Assembly (NCBI GenBank): GCA_964473045.1
Contig: CAYYMX010000019.1
Location: 1 to 18,508 of the forward strand
Reading direction: 5' to 3'
Length of the DNA: 18,508 nt
From: CAYYMX01 sp964473045
GTDB taxonomy: Bacteria > Pseudomonadota > Alphaproteobacteria > Methylaequorales > Methylaequoraceae
Shown: piece by piece, positions 7,479 to 15,042 of the stretch
Position numbering within the stretch: the first letter of the stretch is position 1
Layout of the letters: the number at the start of each line of letters is the position of its first letter
Notes under the pieces: generated by a model
What the model was told of the DNA's origin: nothing
What the model saw: only the letters and a program-made list of their open reading frames with translations
Databases searched by the model: none
Position numbers and translations under genes: made by a program

Positions 7479-7981
7479 TTAAAATCCATTACCTAGATGA
7501 GCTTCAAAAAACAATTCATCTAAATTCTGATAATGCGCTTGATTTAGGGTCAGGAAAGGGGAAATACAGTAATTTGTTGTCAAAAAATGGATGGAATGTA
7601 GATTCTGTTGATTTAGATCATAAACTAAAAAAATATTATAGAAACCTTACTAATGTAAATTTTTTTCAAATAGATCTAGAAAAAAAATCTATTACTAAAA
7701 AATTTTTGCCCTACCACTACAGTCTTATCTTGCTTTTTAGATTTTTGCACCGTCCACTATTAAAAAATATACCTAAATTATTAAAGAAAAACGGTCTTTT
7801 ATTCTTAGAAACTTTTATGATAAAAAATAATATTGGGAAACTTAGTAATAAAAATTATATGCTCAAAAGTCATGAACTTTTAAGATTAAAAATGGATAAC
7901 ATGAAACTTATCCATTTTTTTCAAGGAAAGTGTACTACAAGAAAACACCTTATTCAATCAGCGATATTTAAGAAACTATAG
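7475..7981 (+). CDS. Small class I SAM-dependent methyltransferase, substrate unknown
   Basis: A 168-residue Rossmann-fold methyltransferase. Motif I is ALDLGSGKGKYSNLL near residues 22-36, and the acidic ribose-binding residue is in VDSVDLDHKL. Motif IV/post-IV is LILLFRFLHRPLLKNIPKLLKKNG, then LFLETF. The LHRPLL...NGLLFLETF pattern resembles a group of TehB-like methyltransferases of about 190-200 residues; this one is somewhat short. Its start overlaps the ubiG stop (ATGA), so translational coupling with ubiG is likely. A role near quinone metabolism would be guesswork. Its TAG stop lies in CTATAG, which also supplies the stop of the opposing nitrilase gene. Confidence 0.85.
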   Translation: MIKIHYLDELQKTIHLNSDNALDLGSGKGKYSNLLSKNGWNVDSVDLDHKLKKYYRNLTNVNFFQIDLEKKSITKKFLPYHYSLILLFRFLHRPLLKNIPKLLKKNGLLFLETFMIKNNIGKLSNKNYMLKSHELLRLKMDNMKLIHFFQGKCTTRKHLIQSAIFKKL

Positions 7982-8788
7982 TTTTAAATCTGTCATAGAT
8001 GGAACTCTGCATCTGTAAAACTCAACAAGTTTAGTATCTATTACAGACGTTATTATGGTTGGATAGTTCCCTGCCTCAGACAAGACTTTACCCCATGGAT
8101 CAACTATCAAAGAGTGACCAAAAGTTTTTCTGCCATTATCATGGACACCACTTTGAGCTGGAGCAAATACAAAACATCCATTCTCAATTGCTCTTGCTCT
8201 AACTAAAACATGCCAATGGGCTATACCAGTCGTGTGGGTAAATGCAGCTGGTATTGAAAAGAAATCAGCACCCTTTTTTGCCAACCTTTTGTAATGATTC
8301 CCAAATCTAATATCATAGCATATACTCATCCCCAAATTACCCCAAGGCAACCTACAAACTCTAGCCCTTTTACCAGGATCAAAATTCTTTGACTCTAAAT
8401 ATTTTTCATTACTACCTAAATTAACATCAAATAGATTAATTTTATCGTAAAAATTAACAATTTGACCGCGGTCATCAATAAGAATTGATCTATTTAAAAA
8501 TTTTCCATTTTTTTTTTTAAAGGGTATTGAACCAATCATTACAAAAGTTTTATTTGCAATAGAATATTTTGAAATAAAATCTAAAAAACTTTTGTGATTA
8601 AAATTAAAGTAATTTTCTAATTTTTTTTTTGATTCCGTAAAAATTGCCACACATTCAGGTAAGCAAACCAAATCCACTGACTTGTTTTTTATTTTATTAA
8701 ACATCTTAAATAGCATATCTATATTTTTTTCAAAATACTGACTACTTGTAGTCTGGAAACATGCAACTTTAAATTTTTTTTTTGTCAT
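7976..8788 (-). CDS. Carbon-nitrogen hydrolase (Nit-type omega-amidase / deaminated-glutathione amidase group)
   Basis: A 270-residue nitrilase-superfamily amidase. The catalytic triad is visible as E45 in CLPECVAIF, K116 in FYDKINLFDV and C157 in SICYDIRF. The DKINLFDV and CYDIRFG blocks, and the closing DPWGKVLSE...IDTKLVE, resemble the Nit1/Nit2 branch that hydrolyses deaminated glutathione or 2-oxo-omega-amides. In Alphaproteobacteria this gene usually follows grxC, as here, which fits a glutathione repair role. The exact substrate remains inference. Its ATG overlaps the end of grxC by 20 bases. It converges with the small methyltransferase and shares the CTATAG stop palindrome. T runs of 10-11 bases at 8508-8518, 8621-8630 and 8774-8783 encode lysine clusters. 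Confidence 0.92.
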   Translation of the reverse strand: MTKKKFKVACFQTTSSQYFEKNIDMLFKMFNKIKNKSVDLVCLPECVAIFTESKKKLENYFNFNHKSFLDFISKYSIANKTFVMIGSIPFKKKNGKFLNRSILIDDRGQIVNFYDKINLFDVNLGSNEKYLESKNFDPGKRARVCRLPWGNLGMSICYDIRFGNHYKRLAKKGADFFSIPAAFTHTTGIAHWHVLVRARAIENGCFVFAPAQSGVHDNGRKTFGHSLIVDPWGKVLSEAGNYPTIITSVIDTKLVEFYRCRVPSMTDLKL

Positions 8789-9038
8789 CTAGAAGAGTCA
8801 TCAGTTTTTTATTTATCTTTAATTTTTGAAGATCATCGAAGCCACCTATATAACTATTACCAAAAAAAATCTGTGGAACTGTTGTTCTACCAGAAGATTT
8901 TTTTATCATTTCTTCTCTCAGACTAGAAGAATTGTCAATTAAAATTTCACTATATTGAAGATTTTCTTCTTCAAATAATTTTTTAGCAGCTTTACAATAT
9001 GAGCATAAAATTGAAGAATACATTATTATTTTTTTCAT
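8769..9038 (-). CDS. grxC: Glutaredoxin (GrxC type)
   Basis: An 89-residue thioredoxin-fold protein that reduces disulfides or glutathionylated proteins with glutathione. The dithiol active site is C12-S-Y-C15, a variant of the usual CPYC with Ser replacing Pro. The cis-proline loop TVPQIFFG (P55) and the glutathione-binding GGFDDL at about 65-70 are intact, and length is normal. The start is an ATG at 9038, only six bases from the divergent GTG of the next gene. Grx is translated first and the amidase second, with a 20-base overlap. A comF homologue often found beside grxC in relatives is absent. Confidence 0.95.
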   Translation of the reverse strand: MKKIIMYSSILCSYCKAAKKLFEEENLQYSEILIDNSSSLREEMIKKSSGRTTVPQIFFGNSYIGGFDDLQKLKINKKLMTLLDDKKKI

Positions 9039-9044
9039 TTTATT

Positions 9045-9866
9045 GTGAATCTAAGTTTTAATAAAAAATCATTAATAGTTTCAAAAAATAAAGCTAGTGC
9101 TAATTGGGAAAAGCATAATTTTATCTTTTCAAGATTTTCTAACATATTATTTGAAAAAGTTAATGAAATAAATTCTCAATTCAAAAATATTTTATTAATA
9201 ACTTCTGATGCATTCGAATGTTACAATCAGCTTTCAAAATTAAATTTTGAAAATTTTATAATTATTTCACAATACAAAAAGTTGCTGAACAAAATTTCTC
9301 CGAAAAAAAATAATGTTTTTAAAGTTTTATCTTCATTTGAAAAAATTTCATTAGAAACAAACAAATATGATTTAATAGTTTGTAATTTCTGTTTTCATAA
9401 AATTAATGACAAAATAAAATACATACAAAACCTTCACAGACTACTTGAAAAAAATGGTGTTTTATTTTGCAACTTTTTTGGAGAAAATTCATTAATTGAG
9501 TTGAGAAATTCTCTAATGCTGACAGATCAAAAAGTTTTTAATGGTTCTTACTTAAGAACTTCCCCAAATACTAAAATGATTGATGCTGCAAATTTATTTA
9601 TCAGTCAAGGATTTGAAGAATTAGTGTCTGAGGTAGTGAATTACAAAATTCAATATCAAAATGTCTACAGTTTACTTAAAGATATAAAGATGATGGGAGA
9701 AAATAATAGTTTAAAAAAAAAGTTTAAAGCTTTAGTGAGTAAAAATTATTTAGATATTCTAAACAAAACATATTTAAGTGAATATAGTTGTAAAAATTCA
9801 CTATTAAATGCCACATGTGATATTGTTTCGATATCAATGTGGAAAAAAAAAGTTAGAATTTTTTAA
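9045..9866 (+). CDS. NDUFAF5-type (BioC-like) methyltransferase-fold protein with a degenerate SAM motif
   Basis: This 273-residue protein belongs to the alphaproteobacterial family related to mitochondrial NDUFAF5, which hydroxylates an arginine of the NDUFS7 subunit during complex I assembly. Diagnostic blocks are YDLIVCNFCFHKINDK (~108-123), LEKNGVLFCNFFGENSLIELRNSL (given here as two parts, LEKNGVLFCNFF and GENSLIELRNSL), and later SLLKDIKMMGENNSL. The normal glycine-rich motif I (LDLGxGxG) is missing; the corresponding strand at ~48-60 reads NILLITSDAFECY. SAM binding may therefore be lost or altered. The start is GTG at 9045, matching the usual N-terminus (SFNKKSL for IFDRxLL). Its 3' end overlaps the opposing mutT by 33 bases. 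Function by homology is complex I maturation, with real doubt about activity. Confidence 0.8.
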   Translation: MNLSFNKKSLIVSKNKASANWEKHNFIFSRFSNILFEKVNEINSQFKNILLITSDAFECYNQLSKLNFENFIIISQYKKLLNKISPKKNNVFKVLSSFEKISLETNKYDLIVCNFCFHKINDKIKYIQNLHRLLEKNGVLFCNFFGENSLIELRNSLMLTDQKVFNGSYLRTSPNTKMIDAANLFISQGFEELVSEVVNYKIQYQNVYSLLKDIKMMGENNSLKKKFKALVSKNYLDILNKTYLSEYSCKNSLLNATCDIVSISMWKKKVRIF

Positions 9867-10223
9867 ATGTTTAACAATCCTATTATTAGACTTTAACATC
9901 TTAAATTTTTTTATTTCTTCTATTCTAATCCATTCCGTTTGCTGCGTTTCATTAGGAAGTATTTTTCCTATCCAATCTAAACACAAAAAAAAATGGAGCA
10001 TTAATTTTCTTTTTTTCTGAATTACTCTATACGAACAAACATGAAAAACCTCATGCAAATTAATTGTAATAGATAATTCCTCCAAAATTTCTCTATTTAA
10101 TGCCTCTAAAAATAATTCAGAATTATTAACTTTTCCTCCAGGAAACTCCCAGAATCCAGAAAAAACTTTTGGGTATGGCCTTGATGAAATCAAAAATTTG
10201 TTTTGTTTCTTCAAAATGCACAC
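9834..10223 (-). CDS. mutT: MutT-type Nudix hydrolase (8-oxo-dGTP diphosphatase)
   Basis: Hydrolyses oxidised nucleotides such as 8-oxo-dGTP to prevent mutation. The Nudix box is readable as GKVNNSE, seven residues, then REILEELSI, with Ser at the usual final Gly. It is preceded by FSGFWEFPGG, typical of MutT. The C-terminus WIRIEEIKKF...NRIVKHL matches the family end. From GTG 10223 the product is 129 residues, but upstream codons add HVV to the first VCIL, matching the conserved first beta-strand. An AGGAG at 10248-10252 is spaced for a start at ATA 10241 or 10238, so the real start may be an AUA or otherwise unusual. It overlaps the NDUFAF5-like gene tail-to-tail by 33 bases and follows argJ. 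Confidence 0.88.
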   Translation of the reverse strand: MCILKKQNKFLISSRPYPKVFSGFWEFPGGKVNNSELFLEALNREILEELSITINLHEVFHVCSYRVIQKKRKLMLHFFLCLDWIGKILPNETQQTEWIRIEEIKKFKMLKSNNRIVKHLKNSNFFFPH

Positions 10224-10243
10224 TACTACATGTTGTATTATTC

Positions 10244-11464
10244 TTAACTCCTATATTCTGAATTAATTTTTATATAATTTTTTGTCAAATCACATGTCCA
10301 AACTGTTGCAGAACCTGATGAGATTCCAAGATCAATGTAAATATCTATTTTTTTTTTTTTCAAATATTTACAAATGTCTGAGAAATTTTTTTCAGTTTTC
10401 GAACTATTTTTTATCATTACATCTTTTCCGAACGATATAGTAATTTTTTTTGGATCAAGAGAAATGTTTGTTTTGCCAATAGCCATAATTATTCTTCCCC
10501 AATTTGAATCAGATCCAGCTATTGCAGTTTTAAATAGTGGCGAATTTGCAATAGAAAAGGCAACTTTTTTTGCTTCCAAATTTGATTTTGCACCTTTAAC
10601 ATTAATTGAAACAAATTTTGATGCTCCCTCTCCATCTTTAACAATATCATGACACATATCTGTCATAACTTTTTCTAACATAAAAAAGAATTCACTAATT
10701 TCATGCTGTTTTTTTAATTTAAATTTTTCATCTTCAACTGATACAAACAAAACCATATCGCTTGTTGATGTATCACCATCAACGGTAATCGAGTTAAAGG
10801 TTGAGTTTACAATTCTCTTAAAATAATTTTCAAAGTTTTTACCAATGACAGCATTAGTAAAAACAAATGCTAACATTGTTGCCATATTTGGAGCTATCAT
10901 TCCGGATCCTTTTGCTATGCCATTTACTATAAGATTCTTTTTTAATTTAGATTTTTCGTTATGAATCTTTGCAAAAGTATCCGTAGTCCTAATAGCATTT
11001 GCAGCTTTCAACCAGGTAGATGGATCATTCCTCAAATTTTTTACTAGAAATGGAATTTTTTTAATTATTTTTTTATGGTCAAGAGGCACTCCAATAATTC
11101 CTGTTGATGCCACATAAATTTCTTTCTCTTCAATATTTAGATTTTTTGCCAAATTCTTAACAATTTTTTCCAAAGATTCTCTTCCTTCTCTTCCATTAAA
11201 AACATTTGCATTACCTGAATTAATTAAAATTGCCGAAACTTTACCATGCTTAATTATTGACTTATTCCAAATAATAGGTTCTCCAGGAGTTTTAGATGAA
11301 GTAAAAACCCCATAAATCTTACTCGGTTTATCAAACTTTATAAGAACTAAATCTTGTTTATTGTTTTTTTTTAAACCACAATGTGTTATTGAGATTCTTA
11401 TCCCATCAATACAAGATATTTTTTTTGGTTTTTTGGGAGCTAATGGCGATAGTTTTATATTCAT
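10244..11464 (-). CDS. argJ: Glutamate N-acetyltransferase / amino-acid acetyltransferase (ArgJ)
   Basis: ArgJ moves the acetyl group from N-acetylornithine to glutamate in the cyclic arginine pathway and, when bifunctional, also uses acetyl-CoA. The 406-residue precursor starts with the family pattern KLSPLAPKK. It contains SGNANVFNG near 83-91 and the self-cleavage site KGSGMIAPNMATM; Thr196 would become the N-terminal nucleophile of the beta chain. The C-terminal VDGDTSTSDM, GSDSNWGRI and the final DLTKNYIKINSEYRS are as expected. It is divergent from secA, as in many Alphaproteobacteria, and lies before mutT. A 13-base T run at 10348-10360 encodes KKKK in the mRNA sense. Mono- or bifunctionality cannot be told from sequence. 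Confidence 0.97.
   Translation of the reverse strand: MNIKLSPLAPKKPKKISCIDGIRISITHCGLKKNNKQDLVLIKFDKPSKIYGVFTSSKTPGEPIIWNKSIIKHGKVSAILINSGNANVFNGREGRESLEKIVKNLAKNLNIEEKEIYVASTGIIGVPLDHKKIIKKIPFLVKNLRNDPSTWLKAANAIRTTDTFAKIHNEKSKLKKNLIVNGIAKGSGMIAPNMATMLAFVFTNAVIGKNFENYFKRIVNSTFNSITVDGDTSTSDMVLFVSVEDEKFKLKKQHEISEFFFMLEKVMTDMCHDIVKDGEGASKFVSINVKGAKSNLEAKKVAFSIANSPLFKTAIAGSDSNWGRIIMAIGKTNISLDPKKITISFGKDVMIKNSSKTEKNFSDICKYLKKKKIDIYIDLGISSGSATVWTCDLTKNYIKINSEYRS
10248..10252 (-). promoter_or_regulatory. Candidate Shine-Dalgarno AGGAG for mutT inside the argJ 3' end
   Basis: On the minus strand AGGAG lies within the last argJ codons, six bases before ATA 10241 and nine before ATA 10238, both in the mutT frame. 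It is 24 bases from the GTG at 10223, too far to serve that codon well. Few such motifs occur in this AT-rich window, but chance cannot be excluded. Confidence 0.4.
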
Positions 11465-11525
11465 AAGAAAATATATTAAAAAATTAATTACATTTTAAAC
11501 TTTACACTTATTATAAATATATAAA
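11465..11525. promoter_or_regulatory. Divergent argJ/secA promoter region
   Basis: The 61-base gap must hold promoters for both genes. For secA, TATAAA at 11512-11517 could be a -10 box with TTACAT at 11488-11493 as a poor -35 (18-base spacer). The leader would then be very short, since the ATG is at 11526. No good ribosome-binding site precedes secA. The region is nearly all A and T, so these matches are weak evidence. Confidence 0.35.
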
Positions 11526-14054
11526 ATGTTAAACTTTCTTACAAAAAAAATTTTTGGATCTTCCAATGATCGAGTACTTAAAAAATTTTACCCATTTGTT
11601 GAAAAAATCAATGCTCTTGAAAAAAAGTTTGAAAAATTAAATGACGATGATTTAAAAAATAAAACATTGGAGCTTAAAAAGTTTATTTTAAATGGCTCAA
11701 AATTAGAAAACATTTTGCCTGAAGCATTTGCTAACGTTAGAGAAGCTGCCAAAAGATCTCTCGGTCAACGACATTACGATGTTCAATTACTAGGAGGAGT
11801 TATACTTCATAATGGAATGATTGCTGAAATGAAAACAGGAGAAGGGAAAACCTTGGTTTCAACTTTATCTGCATATTTAAACTCTCTTGCTGGAAAGAAT
11901 GTACACATTGTTACTGTAAATGATTATCTTGCAAAAAGAGATAGTGAATGGATGGGAGAAGTATATAAAAAACTAGGTTTGCAAACAGGCTTTATCCTTA
12001 GCGGCATGACAGATGATGACAGAAAAAAGGCCTATAGTGCTGATATTACCTACGGTACAAACAATGAGTTTGGTTTTGATTATTTAAGAGATAATATGAA
12101 ATTCTCTAAAGGGCAATTAGTTCAAAATAATTTTGACTATGCAATTATTGATGAAGTTGATTCCATCTTAATTGATGAAGCTCGAACTCCTCTAATAATC
12201 TCTGGCGCGGCAGAACAATCGTCACAACTTTACAAAATTGTAGATCAAATTGTTTCTAATTTACAAAAGAATGATTATGAAAAAGACGAAAAAACCAAAA
12301 ATGTAGTATTAACTGACCAATCAACTGAAAAATTAGAAACAATTTATAGAGATCAAAAATTGTTAGTTGATGGCGGACTGTATGATATTAATAATGTTAC
12401 ACTTTTACATCACACAAACCAATCGTTAAAGGCCAGATTTATCTTTGAGAAAGATAAAGACTATCTTGTTCAGGATGGAAAAGTTTTAATAGTTGATGAG
12501 TTTACTGGAAGAGCTATGGAAGGAAGAAGATTTTCTGAAGGTTTACATCAAGCACTTGAAGCAAAAGAAGATTTGGAGGTGCAGATGGAGAATCAAACAT
12601 TAGCCTCTATTACATATCAAAATTATTTTAGATTGTATGATAAATTGTCTGGAATGACGGGTACAGCAAAAACAGAGGCTGATGAGTTTAGTGATATTTA
12701 TAATTTAGATGTTGTTGAAATTCCGCCAAACAAACCAATGGTTAGAAAAGACAGTGAGGATGAAATTTATAGAACTCTTAATGAAAAATATAATGCTATC
12801 GTTAGTTTAATTGATGAATGTAGAAAAAAAAGTCAACCCTGTTTGGTAGGAACAGTTTCAATTGAAAAGTCTGAATTCATCTCAAATATTCTTAAAAAAA
12901 AAAAAATACCACACGAAGTTTTAAATGCAAAAAATCACATGAAAGAAGCAGAAATTGTTTCTGAGGCTGGAACACCTGGGCAGATTACTATTGCAACTAA
13001 TATGGCTGGAAGAGGTACAGATATAAAGCTTGGTGGAATAGAAAGTTCAAAAAACTATATAAAAAACAATAAGATTGCACTCGGATCTGGAGGACTTTAT
13101 ATAATTGGAACTGAAAGACACGAGTCCAGAAGAATTGATAATCAATTGAGGGGTAGATCAGGAAGACAAGGAGATCCAGGTTCTTCAAAATTTTTTTTAT
13201 CTCTTGAAGATGACCTAATGAGAATATTTGGATCAGAAAAGCTTGATTCTGTTTTACAAACCTTAGGACTCTCAGAGAACGAATGCATCCAACACCCCTG
13301 GATAACTAAGGCATTAGAAAGGGCTCAAAAAAAAGTTGAAGCAAGAAACTTTGAGATAAGAAAAAGCCTCCTAAAATTTGATGATGTAATGAATGAGCAG
13401 AGGAAAATAATTTATGAACAAAGACGAGAAATCATTCTAGAAGTTGATATCGAACAATTAGTAATTGACATGAGACATGAATATATAGACGAATTTGTTG
13501 ACCAACATATAAATAATATAGAAGAATTAGATGAAAAAAGAAAAAAAACTATTATTGAAGGATGTAAAAATAATTTGAATATTTTGATTCAATTCGAAAA
13601 AATTAAAACTAAGGATAATTTGCAAATAGAGGATATAAAAAAAGAAATAAAAGATATTTCTGATAGAAATATTAATCTTAAAAAAACTAATTATTCTCCA
13701 GAGATTTTTTTACTAGCACAAAAAAGTTTGTTACTACAAATAGTCGATCAAGCTTGGAAGGAGCATCTATTTTCCCTTGACCATCTTAGACAAGGAATTT
13801 CTCTCAGAGCTTATGGTCAAAAGGATCCTTTAAATGAATATAAACAAGAGGCTTTTATTATGTTCGAGGATATGACCAAGCAAATAAGGTATAATGTCTC
13901 AAGACTTATAAGTTTTGTTGAAATAAAAACAGAAGTAAAAGAAAATGTCCCAGAAAGAAAGGTTGAAAAAAGTGATTACAAAAAAATACCTAGAAATTCT
14001 AGATGTCCATGCGGTTCAGGAAAAAAATATAAGCATTGTCATGGACGCATATAG
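11526..14054 (+). CDS. secA: Protein translocase subunit SecA
   Basis: The ATPase motor that pushes unfolded preproteins through SecYEG. The 842-residue product is complete. Walker A is MKTGEGKT at about 102-109, after the Q motif QRHYDVQLLGG. The Walker B/DEAD box is YAIIDEVDSILIDEARTPLI. The NBD2 blocks TNMAGRGTDIKLGG and RGRSGRQGDPGSSKFFLSLEDDL follow. The helical scaffold has AWKEHLFSLDHLRQGI. The C-terminal zinc finger is intact: C827, C829, C838 and H839 in CPCGSGKKYKHCHG, the SecB/ribosome-contact element. A 13-base A run at 12894-12906 encodes ILKKKKIP in frame. It is divergent from argJ and convergent with accA. Confidence 0.99.
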   Translation: MLNFLTKKIFGSSNDRVLKKFYPFVEKINALEKKFEKLNDDDLKNKTLELKKFILNGSKLENILPEAFANVREAAKRSLGQRHYDVQLLGGVILHNGMIAEMKTGEGKTLVSTLSAYLNSLAGKNVHIVTVNDYLAKRDSEWMGEVYKKLGLQTGFILSGMTDDDRKKAYSADITYGTNNEFGFDYLRDNMKFSKGQLVQNNFDYAIIDEVDSILIDEARTPLIISGAAEQSSQLYKIVDQIVSNLQKNDYEKDEKTKNVVLTDQSTEKLETIYRDQKLLVDGGLYDINNVTLLHHTNQSLKARFIFEKDKDYLVQDGKVLIVDEFTGRAMEGRRFSEGLHQALEAKEDLEVQMENQTLASITYQNYFRLYDKLSGMTGTAKTEADEFSDIYNLDVVEIPPNKPMVRKDSEDEIYRTLNEKYNAIVSLIDECRKKSQPCLVGTVSIEKSEFISNILKKKKIPHEVLNAKNHMKEAEIVSEAGTPGQITIATNMAGRGTDIKLGGIESSKNYIKNNKIALGSGGLYIIGTERHESRRIDNQLRGRSGRQGDPGSSKFFLSLEDDLMRIFGSEKLDSVLQTLGLSENECIQHPWITKALERAQKKVEARNFEIRKSLLKFDDVMNEQRKIIYEQRREIILEVDIEQLVIDMRHEYIDEFVDQHINNIEELDEKRKKTIIEGCKNNLNILIQFEKIKTKDNLQIEDIKKEIKDISDRNINLKKTNYSPEIFLLAQKSLLLQIVDQAWKEHLFSLDHLRQGISLRAYGQKDPLNEYKQEAFIMFEDMTKQIRYNVSRLISFVEIKTEVKENVPERKVEKSDYKKIPRNSRCPCGSGKKYKHCHGRI

Positions 14055-14056
14055 TA

Positions 14057-14076
14057 AAAAATTATCTTCAATTTTT
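14057..14076. terminator. Possible weak bidirectional terminator between secA and accA
   Basis: AAAAATT (14057-14063) and AATTTTT (14070-14076) form a 7-bp stem with a 6-base loop in the 20-base convergent gap, reaching into the accA stop codon. The stem has no G-C pairs, so it would be unstable. No conventional intrinsic terminator is visible, and termination may be factor-dependent. Confidence 0.2.
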
Positions 14077-15031
14077 AATTTAAAACAAATTTCTTTCCTA
14101 TATTTAAATATTTCTTTTCTCGATGAATCTTTACTTCTTCTGAAGTTTTTCCTTCAAACTCCTTATCTATTCTTAGTAAACATTCTCTTATTAAATCGCA
14201 AGTCATCTTAGTGTCTCTGTGAGCTCCACCGACTGGTTCCTTTATTATTTCATCTATCACTTCAAGTTCTAGAAGATCTTGTGATGTAAGTTTGAGAGAT
14301 TCCGCAGCTCTCTCAGACTTCTCAACTTCCCTCCACAAAATGGATGCACAACCTTCTGGAGAAATTACAGAATAAATTGAATGTTCTAACATAACTACTT
14401 TGTTTCCAGTAGCTAAAGCAACTGCACCTCCTGAACCTCCTTCTCCAATTATAAATGAAAAGATCGGTGTCCCCAAATTAATGCAAAATTGAATAGAACT
14501 ACCAATAGCCTCAGATTGCCCCCTATTTTCAGCCTCAACTCCTGGAAATGCTCCTGGTGTATCAATAAACGTTATAACAGGAAGATTAAATTTGTCCGCC
14601 ATCTTAAAAAGTCTTTGTGCTTTTCTGTATCCTTCAGGCTTAGCCATACCAAAATTATTTTTTACCCTACTATCAATATCTTGGCCTTTATCATTACCAA
14701 TAATAACAAAATTCTTATTATTAATTTTAGCAAAGCCTCCTTTCACTGATGAATCTTCTGAAAACAATCTATCTCCACATAGAATCTCAGACTCCTCAAA
14801 AATGTGTTTTACTATCTCAGAAAATTTTGGTCTATCCTGATGTCTGCAGACTTTCACTTTTTGAAAAGGACTTAAGTCTTGGTAAAGGTCAAACAATGTC
14901 TTGTCAAACTTCTCTTGGAGATTACTTAATTCATTAGCAATATTTGAACTGGTATCTTTTAGATGCCTCAACTCTTCAATTTTTGTTTGAATTTCCAATA
15001 AAGGCTTTTCAAAATCCAGAAAATTTTGCAT
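14075..15031 (-). CDS. accA: Acetyl-CoA carboxylase carboxyltransferase subunit alpha
   Basis: AccA and AccD form the carboxyltransferase that moves CO2 from biotin to acetyl-CoA, giving malonyl-CoA for fatty-acid synthesis. The 318-residue protein is standard length. It begins with the helical NFLDFEKPLLEIQTKIEELR segment (first part LDFEKPLLEIQTKIEEL). FIIGEGGSGGAVALATGN carries the glycine amides of the oxyanion hole, and the conserved EHSIYSVISPEGCASILWR follows. Other expected blocks are GDRLFSEDSSVKGGFAKI, GMAKPEGYRKA and ITFIDTPGAFPGVEAE. It follows the malyl-CoA lyase gene with an 11-base spacer on the same strand, suggesting co-transcription. It faces secA tail to tail. Confidence 0.98.
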   Translation of the reverse strand: MQNFLDFEKPLLEIQTKIEELRHLKDTSSNIANELSNLQEKFDKTLFDLYQDLSPFQKVKVCRHQDRPKFSEIVKHIFEESEILCGDRLFSEDSSVKGGFAKINNKNFVIIGNDKGQDIDSRVKNNFGMAKPEGYRKAQRLFKMADKFNLPVITFIDTPGAFPGVEAENRGQSEAIGSSIQFCINLGTPIFSFIIGEGGSGGAVALATGNKVVMLEHSIYSVISPEGCASILWREVEKSERAAESLKLTSQDLLELEVIDEIIKEPVGGAHRDTKMTCDLIRECLLRIDKEFEGKTSEEVKIHREKKYLNIGKKFVLN

Positions 15032-15042
15032 TGAAACTAATT

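Noticed and set aside
8769..8788. Overlap of grxC and the nitrilase gene as a sign of frameshift or fusion
   Set aside because: Both proteins have normal ends and lengths. A 20-base overlap fits the compact style of the window.
13945..14211. Plus-strand frame overlapping the secA end and the accA end
   Set aside because: It is out of frame with secA through the zinc-finger codons and antisense to accA; no support as a gene.
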